Shown here piece after piece: positions 1 through 9,998 of a stretch of 64,000 nucleotides of DNA. A program made the position numbers and the translations under genes. The notes beneath the pieces were generated by a model, which saw only the letters and a list, made by a program, of their open reading frames with translations, was not told the origin of the DNA and did no database searches. The stretch comes from Ruminococcus flavefaciens ATCC 19208 (GTDB taxonomy: Bacteria > Bacillota > Clostridia > Oscillospirales > Ruminococcaceae). The DNA lies in NCBI RefSeq assembly GCF_000518765.1, contig NZ_JAEF01000007.1, forward strand, positions 54,295 to 118,294, given 5' to 3'. The number at the start of each line of letters is the position of its first letter. The first letter of the stretch is position 1.

Positions 1-600
<600 letters not shown>

Positions 601-605
601 TGGCA

Positions 606-633
606 AAGCCGCTGCAATTGCAGCGGCTTTTTT
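606..633 (+). terminator. Intrinsic terminator after the GH53 gene
   Basis: The stem AAGCCGCTGC / GCAGCGGCTT (606-629) with a four-base loop is followed by six T. It lies six bases after the stop codon. Confidence 0.9.
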
Positions 634-666
634 GCGTAAAAATATGATTACCCTATGAATGGGTTT

Positions 667-837
667 CCAAAGGGTTCATAACCCTTTGGCAGAGTCCAGA
701 GACAGCGTCTCTGGTCGCTGTTCCAAGCTTTTAAAGAACAGCGAAATAATAAAAAAGCGCACCGCAAGGGTGAATTCCGAAAACAATCCAGTGAATTGTT
801 TTCGGAAGAGGGACGCCCTGCAAGAGAGGGCGTCCCT
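667..837. repeat. Array of five back-to-back hairpins in an intergenic region
   Basis: Five perfect or near-perfect inverted repeats follow each other: 667-676/680-689, 696-703/707-714, 716-723/736-743, 775-787/795-807 (13-bp stem) and 809-819/827-837 (11-bp stem). None has a clear T-run on the plus side. The region lies between convergent genes (GH53 plus, HAD phosphatase minus), and no coding frame was recognised. A similar cluster sits at 11645-11770 and shares the AGGGACG stem start. They may be a dispersed palindromic repeat family or RNA stabilisers. Confidence 0.75.
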
Positions 838-845
838 GCCAGTTA

Positions 846-1490
846 TCACTTCAAAATGATTTCCGCGATATTCTCAGGCTTTTCCGCGATAAATTCCGCA
901 CCCTCGGCTTCAAGCTCGGCGCGTCCGCGGAACCCCCATGCACAGCCTATACAGGGTATACCTGCATTCTTCGCAGTCTGCACATCAACGTTGCTGTCAC
1001 CTATCATGTATACCTCGTTCTCCTCATCGGGAAGAACTGAAAATATCTCGATAAGTATAGCACTGTCGGGCTTTGTGGGTCTGTAATCTACACCGCCAAG
1101 CACCTTCACGAAATCAATATCGGGCAGAAGCTCCCAGACTATCTCTCTTGCAACGTCCTCCAGCTTATTTGTAGCCACAGCAAGTATGACTCCGCTGCTT
1201 TTAAGCTTCTCCATAGTCTCTTTCATTCCGTCATACAGCCTTGTCTTGTCAAGATAATGCTCGGAATAATACTCTTTGAAAAGCCTATGCAGCTCCGCAG
1301 CCTTATCCTTTTTATCATCGTGAAGAGCACGTTCACAAAGCTTCTTCGCACCGTTTCCCACCATTTTCTTATACGCTTCGTAGTCATGTGTGGGACAGCC
1401 AAGCTTTTCAAGCCCGTAATTAACTGCGTCACCCAGATCGCAAATAGTATCGGCAATAGTGCCGTCAAGGTCAAATACAGCTGTTTTCAT
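846..1490 (-). CDS. HAD-superfamily phosphatase (phosphoglycolate phosphatase / Gph-like)
   Basis: This 214-residue cytoplasmic HAD hydrolase has motif I FDLDGT at residues 6-11 (nucleophile Asp7, acid/base Asp9), a helical cap after it, motif II around AVATN, and motif IV GDSNVDVQTAKNAG near residue 165 binding magnesium. Length and cap type fit the phosphoglycolate phosphatase / pyrophosphatase PpaX-like group. The exact substrate cannot be read from sequence. It starts four bases after the hslO stop, with GGGGAG inside the hslO end as ribosome site. It is therefore the last gene of a methyltransferase-hslO-phosphatase operon. Confidence 0.85.
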   Translation of the reverse strand: MKTAVFDLDGTIADTICDLGDAVNYGLEKLGCPTHDYEAYKKMVGNGAKKLCERALHDDKKDKAAELHRLFKEYYSEHYLDKTRLYDGMKETMEKLKSSGVILAVATNKLEDVAREIVWELLPDIDFVKVLGGVDYRPTKPDSAILIEIFSVLPDEENEVYMIGDSNVDVQTAKNAGIPCIGCAWGFRGRAELEAEGAEFIAEKPENIAEIILK

Positions 1491-1494
1491 GTTC

Positions 1495-2367
1495 TCACTC
1501 CCCTATAAGTCCGCGTATCTCATCAGGAGTGAATACATACTCCCTGCCGCAGAAATGGCAGCTTACAGAGGTATCCTTTCCCTCGTCCGCAATGGACTTC
1601 AGCTCGTCCTTTCCGATGCTGATGAGGACTTTCTCTGTGCGTTCACGGCTGCAATCGCACTTGTACTCAGGATGAGCAGTATCGAGCACATTAGGCTCAA
1701 GTCCGTCAAGAAGCATATTTGCTATCTCTTCGGGAGTTATACCCTCGTCCAGCATCTGTGAAACAGGGCGTATCTTCGCCACATTCTTCTCGATAGTATC
1801 AATGCACTTCTCGTCAGCAAAGGGCAGGAGCTGAACAAGGAAACCGCCTGCTGCCTTAACTGTAAGATCTGGATTTACAAGCACACCGAGACTGCACACC
1901 GTAGGTATCTGCTCGCTTGTAGCGTAATAGCTTGCGATATCCTCAGCTATCTCACCCGAAACAAGAGGTATAACGCCAACATACGGCTCTTTCAGTCCCA
2001 TATCCTTGACTACGGACAGAGTACCGTCTCTGCCCACTGCGCCGCCCACATCGAGCTTTCCCTGCGCATTCAGCGGAAGCTCCACAACAGGATTGTTCAC
2101 GCAGCTTTTCACATTGCCCCAGCTGTCAGCAACTGCAACCAGCTGTCCCGAAGGACCGCCGCCGTCAACTCTCAGGGTAACGCTGTCGTCATCACCCTTG
2201 AGCATATAGCCCATAAGTGAAGCCGCTATTGAAAGTCTGCCAAGACCTGCCGTAATAACAGCAGATGTCTTGTGTATGCGTTCTATCTCCGAAACTATAT
2301 CCTTAGCATCAAGTACCTCTGCAAAAGCCGAACCGTCAGCAGAGATAGCTCTGTATAAATTACCCAT
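1495..2367 (-). CDS. hslO: Redox-regulated chaperone Hsp33
   Basis: This 290-residue Hsp33 is a holdase chaperone activated by oxidation and unfolding. The C-terminal zinc switch is present as CDC about residues 239-241 and CHFC about residues 269-272 (CxC...CxxC). The N-terminal beta-domain opens with NLYRAISADG, the family start. I chose the ATG at 2365-2367 because it has AAGGATAAGGAA upstream and matches the family N-terminus. An upstream in-frame extension of 17 codons would overlap the methyltransferase gene. Located 13 bases after that gene, it is probably co-transcribed. Its role is protection from hypochlorous or peroxide stress, consistent with an anaerobe meeting oxygen. Confidence 0.95.
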   Translation of the reverse strand: MGNLYRAISADGSAFAEVLDAKDIVSEIERIHKTSAVITAGLGRLSIAASLMGYMLKGDDDSVTLRVDGGGPSGQLVAVADSWGNVKSCVNNPVVELPLNAQGKLDVGGAVGRDGTLSVVKDMGLKEPYVGVIPLVSGEIAEDIASYYATSEQIPTVCSLGVLVNPDLTVKAAGGFLVQLLPFADEKCIDTIEKNVAKIRPVSQMLDEGITPEEIANMLLDGLEPNVLDTAHPEYKCDCSRERTEKVLISIGKDELKSIADEGKDTSVSCHFCGREYVFTPDEIRGLIGE

Positions 2368-2380
2368 TTTCCTTATCCTT

Positions 2381-3148
2381 TCAATATTTCTGACCGCTTC
2401 TGATACATCTTGCCGCATAGACTATACGCTGTGAAGTCTCGCAGGGCGGCTCAAAGGTATCATCTCCGTACTTTGCCAGAACCTCAAATCCGCACTCTTT
2501 AAGCAGAGCCTCAATATCCTCTTCACTGTAAGCCTTTTCCGAGAAGCCGTCGGAGCTCCGTGAATAGAGTCCGTTTTCTTCGCGCTCAAAGAATTCAAGC
2601 TCCATTTTAACCTCGAGAGTATCTGGATCAAGAGTATTCTCCCAGACACAGTAAACGTTCTCGGTCTCATATGTAAAGGTATTGTTCGCCAGTATTTCGC
2701 GGTGCTTGTAGGGAGTGTTCACATCGAATATGAAAAGTCCGTCCTGCTCCGAGAAAAACGCCACATTCTCGAATACCTTTTTCACATCGTCAAGGCTCGC
2801 AAGGTGATTGATACTGTCAAGGGCACAGACTGTTATATCCACAGTCCCGAACATATCCAGCTTACGCATATCCTGACAGAGATACTGTATATTCAGTCCG
2901 CTGTCGAACTTCTTATCAAGAGCTATGCCCAGCATCTCATCAGAGTTATCAACTCCGATAACATCGTACCCCAGACCTGCCATGACCTCGGATATACTTC
3001 CCGTACCGCAGGCAAGGTCAAGGAGGATATTCTCCTTTGTAGTCTTGAACTTCTGTATTATGCCGTGGAAAAACTCTCCGCGGCGCTTATAGTCTATATT
3101 CGCCGTAAGCTCGTCATAATAACGTGCAAACGCACTGTATCCGCTCAT
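2381..3148 (-). CDS. Class I SAM-dependent methyltransferase
   Basis: The 255-residue protein has the SAM-binding motif I LLDLACGTGSIS about residues 42-53 and an acidic motif II (VIGVDNSDEM). Post-motif LDSINHL is also conserved. It matches small Firmicute methyltransferases usually annotated only as class I or YodH/Mtf-like. The substrate is unknown. The start has AGAAAGGAATATAAA upstream. It is the first gene of the operon with hslO and the HAD phosphatase. The next gene upstream is a lipoprotein on the same strand, ending 36 bases away, so the operon could begin further up. Confidence 0.85.
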   Translation of the reverse strand: MSGYSAFARYYDELTANIDYKRRGEFFHGIIQKFKTTKENILLDLACGTGSISEVMAGLGYDVIGVDNSDEMLGIALDKKFDSGLNIQYLCQDMRKLDMFGTVDITVCALDSINHLASLDDVKKVFENVAFFSEQDGLFIFDVNTPYKHREILANNTFTYETENVYCVWENTLDPDTLEVKMELEFFEREENGLYSRSSDGFSEKAYSEEDIEALLKECGFEVLAKYGDDTFEPPCETSQRIVYAARCIRSGQKY

Positions 3149-3184
3149 ATTTTATATTCCTTTCTCAGGAAATCAGCCAAAGTT

Positions 3185-4363
3185 TTAAGATACTGCAACC
3201 TGTGATGACGGCTGAGCTTCTATGGTATCGACTAATACCTCATTTCTTTCGTCATCGTAATAGTATATGTCTGTTACCCAGCCCGTTGAACCGTCCTCGC
3301 GGACAAATTCGTAATAATTCGTCCTTTTGTACGGCTGCAGTGCACCGTTCTGCCATTCACAATAATATGTATTTTTATCCTGATCGCCGCCAGTCTCATA
3401 GCAAAGAATTTTTTCCTCTTCTTCATTTGTCCTTATCGAAACGTTCTTGTTGAGATCTGTCAGAACATTGTTTTTCACATACATACCGCTGCCGGGCTCA
3501 AAAAAGAAGTACAGATACTTTATGTCCTTATCCTTTTCCCTTATCTCGCACCTCAGATCATTATGTCCGTCAAAATTATAGTCTTTGTCGTCGAAGATAT
3601 ATCTCTCGTCCATGCGTATTTCTTCGGGAGTAAAGCTCACATCTATGATCTGAACGATATCACTGCCCTTCATATGGTCAATGGAGTGATCCGTAAACCT
3701 GAAATATTCAGGGTGATCATCAGTGCTGACAGTCTTTCCTGTCTCCTTATCGTAAGTAACTCTTTTGGTCATTATCTTATTATTATTTTCATCAAATATA
3801 CAGCTGTATCTTATACCCTCTATAGGAGAATCATATTCAAAGCTCTGTGGGACAAGCTTGCCTTCCTTCCACTTATAGACCGTCACTTCTGTTCCTGACG
3901 AAGAAAACTCAGACTTTAAAGTCTTTTCCCTCACGTTTTTTACCTCAACGTTAAGAAGCCGACCGCGTCTGTATGGGAACTGATCCGACTCGGCAAAGCA
4001 TTCGTTATCAGGATCATAAAGCCAGTACCCCCTGTCCTTTATAAACACGTCCTGATATCCGTCGAAATTGTAATCCTCTGTTATCAGCTCAGTTTCATAA
4101 ACTTTCTTATCAATATTTATCCTGCCCTTTTCCACTGAATCAAGATAGAATACAATACAGTCGTCAAGTATTTCGTGCTTGAACTTAACTGTGTTGTACT
4201 GCGATGCATCTCTCTTAGTCGTCGGCTCAGCTACACCGGTAACTGAAGTGATTCCCGGCATATTGCTGCCGATCATTTCACTGTCACGCTTTTTTACATT
4301 ATCCTCGCAGCCTGCAAAAAGTGCAGCAGTCAGAAGCAGCGTAAATATCTTATATGACCTCAT
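3185..4363 (-). CDS. Lipoprotein with DxDG-type calcium-loop repeats, function unknown
   Basis: The 392-residue protein starts MRSYKIFTLLLTAALFAGCEDN, a lipoprotein signal with lipobox LFAGC; the mature protein is anchored outside the membrane by Cys19. The ATG at 4361-4363 is preceded by GGAGGG. Two segments resemble the VCBS/FG-GAP calcium loop: YNFDGYQDVFI and YNFDGHNDLRC. It is a paralogue of the next gene (4457-5431), which has YDFDGYPDIFI in the same context followed by a WLYDP/YHYDP segment. No catalytic motif was recognised. The pair was probably produced by duplication. No dockerin is present, so it would stay on the cell surface. Confidence 0.75.
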   Translation of the reverse strand: MRSYKIFTLLLTAALFAGCEDNVKKRDSEMIGSNMPGITSVTGVAEPTTKRDASQYNTVKFKHEILDDCIVFYLDSVEKGRINIDKKVYETELITEDYNFDGYQDVFIKDRGYWLYDPDNECFAESDQFPYRRGRLLNVEVKNVREKTLKSEFSSSGTEVTVYKWKEGKLVPQSFEYDSPIEGIRYSCIFDENNNKIMTKRVTYDKETGKTVSTDDHPEYFRFTDHSIDHMKGSDIVQIIDVSFTPEEIRMDERYIFDDKDYNFDGHNDLRCEIREKDKDIKYLYFFFEPGSGMYVKNNVLTDLNKNVSIRTNEEEEKILCYETGGDQDKNTYYCEWQNGALQPYKRTNYYEFVREDGSTGWVTDIYYYDDERNEVLVDTIEAQPSSQVAVS

Positions 4364-4396
4364 AATGGGATTTCCCTCCGTTTTCATTACAGCAAA

Positions 4397-4422
4397 GGAC
4401 TGTACCCTATAAGGTACAGTCC
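4397..4422 (-). terminator. Hairpin between the two lipoprotein genes
   Basis: The inverted repeat GGACTGTACC / GGTACAGTCC has a six-base loop and lies between the stop at 4457 and the start at 4363. On the minus strand no strong T-run follows (TTTGCTGT), so it may attenuate or stabilise rather than fully terminate. Confidence 0.6.
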
Positions 4423-4456
4423 ACAATAACATTAAACAAATGCGGCGACTTTATTC

Positions 4457-5431
4457 TTACTGAGCATTCTCCTCAATATTTCCGCCTACGAGACTTCCGT
4501 TCTCATCACGTGTCTCTCTGAGCACTTCAGCTCCATTTTCATCATAATCAACATAATCTATAAGGATTGTATCACCCGACTTATACTTGTGAGTATATTT
4601 TCTAAGAACGAGCTGATCCTGTGCATTCCACTTATATATTCTTTCCTCATACTCGATATCATCTTTTTTCTCAACAGCAGTCAGCATATCCTCGGCGGCA
4701 TTTCCGCTGAGCTCACAGCGTATGCTGTTAAGCTCTGACCACGGCTGATAGCTGCCGTTTTCAGGATCGTAGTGATAATACTTACCTGTTTTGTTGAGAT
4801 CATCAGGCTTTTCGATGATGAAGATATCAGGGTAGCCGTCAAAATCATAATCGCTCTTTATAACAAAATCGTTTATGGTCTTTGAAGAATCCTTCTCTAT
4901 AGCCTTCTGTATTTCGGAAGTATCGGCGCTGAGCACCTGATAAGAACGAGCTTTTCCGTCGCTGTACTGTCTTGATACATCTATCTTGTTAGGTGTGCTG
5001 TTAGAATAACCGAATGAGATAGAGCTGCAATCCTTAGGATCAAAATGCGGAGCCTCTGTAGCGGGCTGAGTTGTAGGTGCAGCGGTAGTTGTTGTCTTTT
5101 TTGTATTATTGCTTTTCGGAGCAACAGGTACAGCTCTTGTAGTTCCGTAAACACCGCCGCTGCCGCCGTTTGCACGTGTAACAGCAGACTTCTTTGAACC
5201 TGCACTTGTAGTCGTTGTAGTGCCCGATACTTTATTTCCTGCATTCTTTGTTGTAGTACCCGAAACGGTATCCTCATCAGCTTCTGTATCAGTAGTGGAG
5301 ATATCCTTTGTTGTACCCTCAACAGTGCCCGAAACTATATTTATAGGCTTGTCTGTATCCTTTACATCGCTGACCTTGCCGCAGCCTGTAAGAAGAGCAA
5401 GTGCAAGAACAGGAAAAATATATTTCTTCAT
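4457..5431 (-). CDS. Ser/Thr-rich lipoprotein with DxDG calcium-loop segment, function unknown
   Basis: The 324-residue protein has a lipoprotein signal MKKYIFPVLALALLTGC (Cys17 is the predicted acylation site). Residues about 25-130 are a low-complexity Ser/Thr/Gly/Ala/Pro stretch, probably an extended cell-wall spacer. The globular part (about 135-320) contains YDFDGYPDIFI and is homologous to the neighbouring lipoprotein gene at 3185. No enzyme signature was seen. The ribosome site GAGGTGACATT precedes the ATG. It lies between secA (upstream) and its paralogue; a strong terminator separates it from secA. Confidence 0.75.
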   Translation of the reverse strand: MKKYIFPVLALALLTGCGKVSDVKDTDKPINIVSGTVEGTTKDISTTDTEADEDTVSGTTTKNAGNKVSGTTTTTSAGSKKSAVTRANGGSGGVYGTTRAVPVAPKSNNTKKTTTTAAPTTQPATEAPHFDPKDCSSISFGYSNSTPNKIDVSRQYSDGKARSYQVLSADTSEIQKAIEKDSSKTINDFVIKSDYDFDGYPDIFIIEKPDDLNKTGKYYHYDPENGSYQPWSELNSIRCELSGNAAEDMLTAVEKKDDIEYEERIYKWNAQDQLVLRKYTHKYKSGDTILIDYVDYDENGAEVLRETRDENGSLVGGNIEENAQ

Positions 5432-5495
5432 AATGTCACCTCATAGATCCTTTCTTTCTCATAAAAAGCCTTATATAAGCATTTTCTGTTCAGCG

Positions 5496-5523
5496 CAGAA
5501 AAGGGGCGGAGGATACCGCCCCT
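5496..5523 (-). terminator. Intrinsic terminator of secA
   Basis: On the minus strand the stem AGGGGCGG / CCGCCCCT (5502-5509 with 5516-5523) is followed by TTTTCT, six bases after the secA stop codon. Confidence 0.88.
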
Positions 5524-5528
5524 ATATA

Positions 5529-8291
5529 TTACTTATTTGCTGCGTCCTTAGCCTTGCAGCACTTCTTATATTTCTTGCCGCTTCCGCAGGGGCACGGATC
5601 GTTATCGCCTATTTTCTTTACACGAACAGGCTCGTCACCGAAGCTTCCGTCGCCTGCACCTGCATTAGGAGCGTCAGGCTTAGCTACCTGCTCACGCTCG
5701 GGAGCTTCGTTCTTCTGGAGCTTTACTGTAAGGAGCATACGGATAGTATCCTCACGGATAGACTCTACCATAGCATCGAACATCTCAAAGCCCTCGTAAC
5801 GATACTCGATAACAGGGTTCTTCTGACCGTATGAACGGAGACCGATACCCTTCTTCAGCTCTTCCATATCGTCGATATGAGCCATCCACTTTGTATCAAC
5901 TACCTTCAGGAGGATAACACGCTCGAGCTCACGCATGATCTCTGCGCCGTATTCCTCTTCCTTAGCCTGATAGATCTCTCCTGCCTTAGTGCTGAGAGCA
6001 TTTACGATATCTTCCTTGCTGATATCTTCGATCTCGCCTTCCTCGAAAGTAAGGTCCTCAGGACCGATGAGCCAGCCGAGGAAGTGATCCTTGAGTCCAA
6101 CAAGGTTCCAGTCGTCCTTTACCTCATCGTCAACGAGATATGTATCAACTGTAGACTTGATAAGATCCTCCATCATCTTGAGAATGCTCTCGTGGAGATC
6201 CTCACCGTCAAGTACCTGTGATCTCTGCTTGTAGATGATCTCACGCTGAGTATTCATAACGTCGTCGTAGTTGAGGACGTTCTTTCTTACGCTGAAGTTC
6301 TGACCCTCGACCTTCTTCTGTGAGGATTCGATGATCCTTGTGAGCATCTTGCTCTCGATAGGAGTATTCTCGTCAACGTTAAGAGTTCTCATCATATTCT
6401 CAAGACGGTCGCCTGCGAAAATACGCATAAGATCGTCCTCTACAGAGAGGAAGAAGCAGCTTTCGCCCTCGTCGCCCTGACGGCCCGAACGTCCGCGGAG
6501 CTGGTTGTCGATACGTCTTGATTCGTGTCTTTCCGTACCGAGGATATAGAGACCGCCTGCTTCCTTAACGGCAACAGCCTTCTCCTTCACCTCAGCATTG
6601 TACTTATCATAGAGCTCACGATAGAGCTTTCTTGCTTCGATAACTTCCTGATCTTCAGTATCAGCAAATCCGATAGCCTCGGAGATGACCTCCTCGGGGA
6701 TCTCGCGCTTTCTCAGCTCTGCTCTTGCAAGGAACTCAGCGTTACCGCCCAGCATGATATCAGTACCACGTCCTGCCATGTTGGTAGCGATGGTAACTGC
6801 ACCGTACTTACCTGCCTGAGCAACGATCTCAGCTTCCTTTGCGTGCTGCTTAGCGTTGAGGACCTCGTGCTTTATGCCCTTTCTCTTGAGCATTGCAGAG
6901 AGAAGCTCTGATTTCTCGATAGAAACCGTACCAACGAGGATAGGCTGTCCTTTATCGTGGCACTCGATTATCTTATCGATGATAGCGGCATACTTGCCCT
7001 TTTCTGTAGTATATACCTGATCGTTGTGGTCTATACGTATTACAGGCTTGTTTGTAGGGATAGCGATAACATCGAGCTTGTAGATCTCCTTGAACTCGTC
7101 CTCTTCTGTCATAGCAGTACCTGTCATACCTGACAGCTTTGTGTAAAGACGGAAGAAGTTCTGAAAAGTGATAGTAGCAAGGGTCTTTGACTCGCTCTTG
7201 ATCTTAACGCCTTCCTTAGCCTCAATAGCCTGATGGAGACCGTCATTGAAACGACGTCCCATCATAAGACGGCCTGTAAACTCATCTACAATGATGATCT
7301 CGCCGTCCTTAACAACGTAGTCTATATCGTTCTTCATAACACCGTTAGCCTTGATAGCCTGATTGATGTGGTGAAGAAGTGTCATATTCTCGGAATCCAT
7401 AAGGTTCTCGACTCTGAATGCTTCCTCAGCCTTCTTAACACCGCGCTGTGTGATGGTAGCTGTTTTAGCCTTTTCGTCGATGATATAGTCAGCAGTATCA
7501 TTGATAGACTCCTGATCTACCTTATCGTCCATTTCAACAACTGTTGTTGAAGTAAGTGTCTTTGCAAAGCGGTCAACAATAGCATAGAGGTCAGTGGACT
7601 TATCACCGCGTCCCGAAATGATAAGAGGAGTACGAGCCTCGTCGATGAGGATAGAGTCTACCTCGTCCACGATAGCGAAGTTAGGAGCACGCTGAACACG
7701 CTCTTCCTTGTGAGTTACCATGTTATCACGGAGATAGTCGAAACCGAGCTCGTTATTTGTAGCGTAGGTTACATCGCAGTTATATGCCGCACGGCGCTGC
7801 TCGTTGTTGAGGCCGTGAAGGATACAGCCTACTGTAAGTCCCAGCCAGCGGAGTACCTTACCCATTTCCTCAGCCTGAGTCTTTGCAAGGTAATCGTTAA
7901 CGGTAACGACATGAACGCCGAGACCTGAAAGTGCGTTAAGGTATGAAGCTACGCAGGCAACGAGAGTTTTACCTTCACCTGTTTTCATTTCGGCGATACG
8001 TCCCTGATGAAGAACGATAGCACCGATTATCTGTACAGGATAAGGCTTTTTCTCAAGTACACGCCATGCGGCTTCTCTTACTGTAGCAAGAGCCTCGGGG
8101 AGGATATCGTCGAGTGTCTCGCCGTCCTCAAGTCTCTCCTTGAATTCCGCAGTTTTAGCTTTAAGCTCTGCGTCAGAGAGCTCCTGATACTCTTCGTCCA
8201 GTTCAAGAACTTTATTTTTAATAGGCTCGATACGCTTTAATTCTCTGTTGGAGTAAGCGTTAGAACCAAAAATGTTTTTGAATAAACCCAT
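5529..8291 (-). CDS. secA: Preprotein translocase ATPase SecA
   Basis: This is a full-length SecA of 920 residues, the motor that drives proteins through SecYEG. The Walker A motif is MKTGEGKTL about residues 102-110. [16 protein letters not shown] carries the Walker B/DEAD-like region, and the second nucleotide fold has the [10 protein letters not shown] motif. It ends with the zinc-binding tail [13 protein letters not shown] (about 899-911), which in bacteria binds SecB or the ribosome. The ATG follows AAAGGCGG. It has its own promoter and terminator. A large export load is expected, given the many secreted cellulosomal proteins here. Confidence 0.98.
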   Translation of the reverse strand: MGLFKNIFGSNAYSNRELKRIEPIKNKVLELDEEYQELSDAELKAKTAEFKERLEDGETLDDILPEALATVREAAWRVLEKKPYPVQIIGAIVLHQGRIAEMKTGEGKTLVACVASYLNALSGLGVHVVTVNDYLAKTQAEEMGKVLRWLGLTVGCILHGLNNEQRRAAYNCDVTYATNNELGFDYLRDNMVTHKEERVQRAPNFAIVDEVDSILIDEARTPLIISGRGDKSTDLYAIVDRFAKTLTSTTVVEMDDKVDQESINDTADYIIDEKAKTATITQRGVKKAEEAFRVENLMDSENMTLLHHINQAIKANGVMKNDIDYVVKDGEIIIVDEFTGRLMMGRRFNDGLHQAIEAKEGVKIKSESKTLATITFQNFFRLYTKLSGMTGTAMTEEDEFKEIYKLDVIAIPTNKPVIRIDHNDQVYTTEKGKYAAIIDKIIECHDKGQPILVGTVSIEKSELLSAMLKRKGIKHEVLNAKQHAKEAEIVAQAGKYGAVTIATNMAGRGTDIMLGGNAEFLARAELRKREIPEEVISEAIGFADTEDQEVIEARKLYRELYDKYNAEVKEKAVAVKEAGGLYILGTERHESRRIDNQLRGRSGRQGDEGESCFFLSVEDDLMRIFAGDRLENMMRTLNVDENTPIESKMLTRIIESSQKKVEGQNFSVRKNVLNYDDVMNTQREIIYKQRSQVLDGEDLHESILKMMEDLIKSTVDTYLVDDEVKDDWNLVGLKDHFLGWLIGPEDLTFEEGEIEDISKEDIVNALSTKAGEIYQAKEEEYGAEIMRELERVILLKVVDTKWMAHIDDMEELKKGIGLRSYGQKNPVIEYRYEGFEMFDAMVESIREDTIRMLLTVKLQKNEAPEREQVAKPDAPNAGAGDGSFGDEPVRVKKIGDNDPCPCGSGKKYKKCCKAKDAANK

Positions 8292-8353
8292 TTTGTTATT
8301 CCGCCTTTACATTTTAATAGTGTAGGTCTTGATAGTATAAATACACATAATAT

Positions 8354-8382
8354 ATTGTACAACAAACGGCAGTATTTGTCAA
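8354..8382 (-). promoter_or_regulatory. Promoter of secA
   Basis: On the minus strand, TTGACA (8377-8382), a 17-base spacer, then TACAAT (8354-8359), a near-consensus vegetative promoter about 65 bases before the ATG. Confidence 0.75.
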
Positions 8383-8457
8383 TACCCAGAAAATATTTGC
8401 CTAACAGAGCTCGGCACGAATCACTTTTTGGCGATATTCCGTTGATGCTAAGATTTT

Positions 8458-8724
8458 TTATTTTTCAAAGCATCTGAAAAGAATGTTTTCCACCGAATGA
8501 TTTATCATAAATGAAATGCAGTAAATTACAATTGCCGATATCAATAATGTGATAAGAAATATCCCGAATTTCTGAGCTATCTCATTGCAGATATCATTTT
8601 TCTCTTCTTCTGTCCTCTCGCTCAGTCTTAGACCGCCGTCAGACTTTGTAACTATATATATAACAAATACCACAGCAGCCACTATGAGCAGCAAAATAAC
8701 AGTCATGCTCAATATAACTTTCAT
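8458..8724 (-). CDS. Small two-helix membrane protein, array member 7
   Basis: The 88-residue protein is unrecognised. It has a first membrane helix (about residues 3-25), a charged loop with several Glu/Arg/Lys, a second helix (about 54-76) and a short tail ending FRCFEK with one Cys. The ATG is preceded by AAGGAG and GGAG. It is the last gene of a seven-gene tandem array, all with the same plan: helix, charged loop, helix, short tail usually with Cys. The loop here is longer than in the other members. Transcribed from the 10.5 kb side. Confidence 0.7.
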   Translation of the reverse strand: MKVILSMTVILLLIVAAVVFVIYIVTKSDGGLRLSERTEEEKNDICNEIAQKFGIFLITLLISAIVIYCISFMINHSVENILFRCFEK

Positions 8725-8766
8725 AGCTCCACTCCTTATCCTTTGTATCCCTGATGCGGTTTCTGT

Positions 8767-9009
8767 TCAGCTCAGATCATGCATATCCTCACAACAGGAA
8801 TTGAACATATCACCCAATTCATTCAAAGCTTGTATAAAACCGATTATTCCAACAATAAGGACTATCAGCAGAATTATCAGTACGATCTTAAAGATACATA
8901 TACCTTTATTATCTTTGCCGGGTTTCTTCTCAGAGGTATCTTTAAAAGCTAAAAATATCCATATACCGATTATCGCTAAAGTTACTGCTCCAACATAAAT
9001 AATCTCCAT
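8767..9009 (-). CDS. Small two-helix membrane protein, array member 6
   Basis: The 80-residue protein has helix 1 at about 3-22, a basic loop KDTSEKKPGKDNKG, helix 2 at about 43-66, and an acidic tail with a Cys pair (NSCCEDMHD). The ATG at 9007-9009 has GGATGG upstream. It follows the next gene by 12 bases, so it is part of the same transcription unit. Function unknown; family not recognised. Confidence 0.72.
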   Translation of the reverse strand: MEIIYVGAVTLAIIGIWIFLAFKDTSEKKPGKDNKGICIFKIVLIILLIVLIVGIIGFIQALNELGDMFNSCCEDMHDLS

Positions 9010-9021
9010 ATTTTCCCATCC

Positions 9022-9294
9022 TTATCCGTACTTATGACTTTCATGCATAGCATCAACAAATGGATCGAGCCACGCAAACATTCCTTCTCCCATCGCCTTT
9101 AAAAACGTATAAACTGTAAAGACTATCAAAGCAATGATGATTCCAATTATAATAAATGCTTTTATTGTACTTATTAATTCTTCTCTGACGCTGTACTTAT
9201 CTTCATTTCCGATGCATTTATTATTCGCACCATTATCAGACAAAACAATAACTCCCAATACAGAAATAACTATGATCAGAACAAACAATACCAT
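9022..9294 (-). CDS. Small two-helix membrane protein, array member 5
   Basis: The 90-residue protein has helix 1 at about 2-20, a polar loop with NKCIGNEDKYSVREE, helix 2 at about 45-68, and a tail DAMHESHKYG with two His and no Cys. A strong ribosome site AGGAGGG precedes the ATG. It shares the overall design of its neighbours rather than clear residue identity. Function unknown. Confidence 0.72.
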   Translation of the reverse strand: MVLFVLIIVISVLGVIVLSDNGANNKCIGNEDKYSVREELISTIKAFIIIGIIIALIVFTVYTFLKAMGEGMFAWLDPFVDAMHESHKYG

Positions 9295-9326
9295 CTTATT
9301 CCCTCCTATCTTGAATTTAAGCCATA

Positions 9327-9542
9327 TCAGTGCATTCTGCCTTCAAAGGGCATACACGAATTCAGGTCTGATATGAGGAACTTTCCTACTATGTAGTATA
9401 TAAACACAGCACCTGCCAGAACAATTATAAAAAGCACGGCATTTTTCAGCCTTTCATGGTCAACATTCAGGCTTTCCAGAACAAATGCGACAGCTATAAA
9501 CACCACAACTAACGCTATAGTGATCAAAAATGCAGCAAACAT
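9327..9542 (-). CDS. Small two-helix membrane protein, array member 4
   Basis: The 71-residue protein has helix 1 at about 3-23, a short charged loop NVDHERLKN, helix 2 at about 34-56, and a tail DLNSCMPFEGRMH with one Cys. The ATG at 9540-9542 follows AAAGGATATATTT. Same transcription unit as its neighbours; function unknown. Confidence 0.72.
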   Translation of the reverse strand: MFAAFLITIALVVVFIAVAFVLESLNVDHERLKNAVLFIIVLAGAVFIYYIVGKFLISDLNSCMPFEGRMH

Positions 9543-9557
9543 AAATATATCCTTTCC

Positions 9558-9980
9558 TTAACCTATTCTTCCGACACCCTCAGCTGTTTCGCAGCCAAGA
9601 TCAAAACACTGACCAAACGCTTCAGCCATAGCACGAAGTGCCAGATATGTACCGCCCAAAGCCAAAGCAATACCTATCATGATTATTGCTCCCACCAATT
9701 TAGCTTTCTGAGTTTTATCATCGCTGTAATCAACAGCCAGACGTATTCCAAGTATCATTAAAATAATTGAAAAAAACAAGATCATATAAGAGCTCCTTTC
9801 ACTTTGACCGAATTTTCCCGTCACAGGCAGAAATACCAGCCATGCACCAATGATAATTGCCGCTATGCCTATCAGGAATATCGCTCCTACCAATTCAGCC
9901 TTATTGGTTTTATCATTTGCGTAATCAGCAGCCAGCCATATTCCAATTATCATTAAAATTATCACAAATAATACTGTCAT
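9558..9980 (-). CDS. Fused tandem duplicate of the two-helix membrane protein, array member 3
   Basis: The 140-residue protein consists of two homologous halves. Residues 1-60 (IILMIIGIWLAADY...KAELVGAIF) match residues 66-130 (IILMILGIRLAVDY...KAKLVGAII), giving four helices. Only the second half carries the Cys tail (QCFDLGCETAEGVGRIG). At the junction the DNA for Glu-Arg-Ser-Ser-Tyr-Met reads as AAAGGAG, seven bases, then ATG (9783-9785). A complete ribosome site and start codon of a former second gene therefore lie inside the frame. Translation may give both the fusion and a 75-residue product (9558-9785). The first ATG has GAAAGGAAG upstream. Function unknown. Confidence 0.75.
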   Translation of the reverse strand: MTVLFVIILMIIGIWLAADYANDKTNKAELVGAIFLIGIAAIIIGAWLVFLPVTGKFGQSERSSYMILFFSIILMILGIRLAVDYSDDKTQKAKLVGAIIMIGIALALGGTYLALRAMAEAFGQCFDLGCETAEGVGRIG

Positions 9981-9998
9981 AAATAACTTCCTTTCTCA

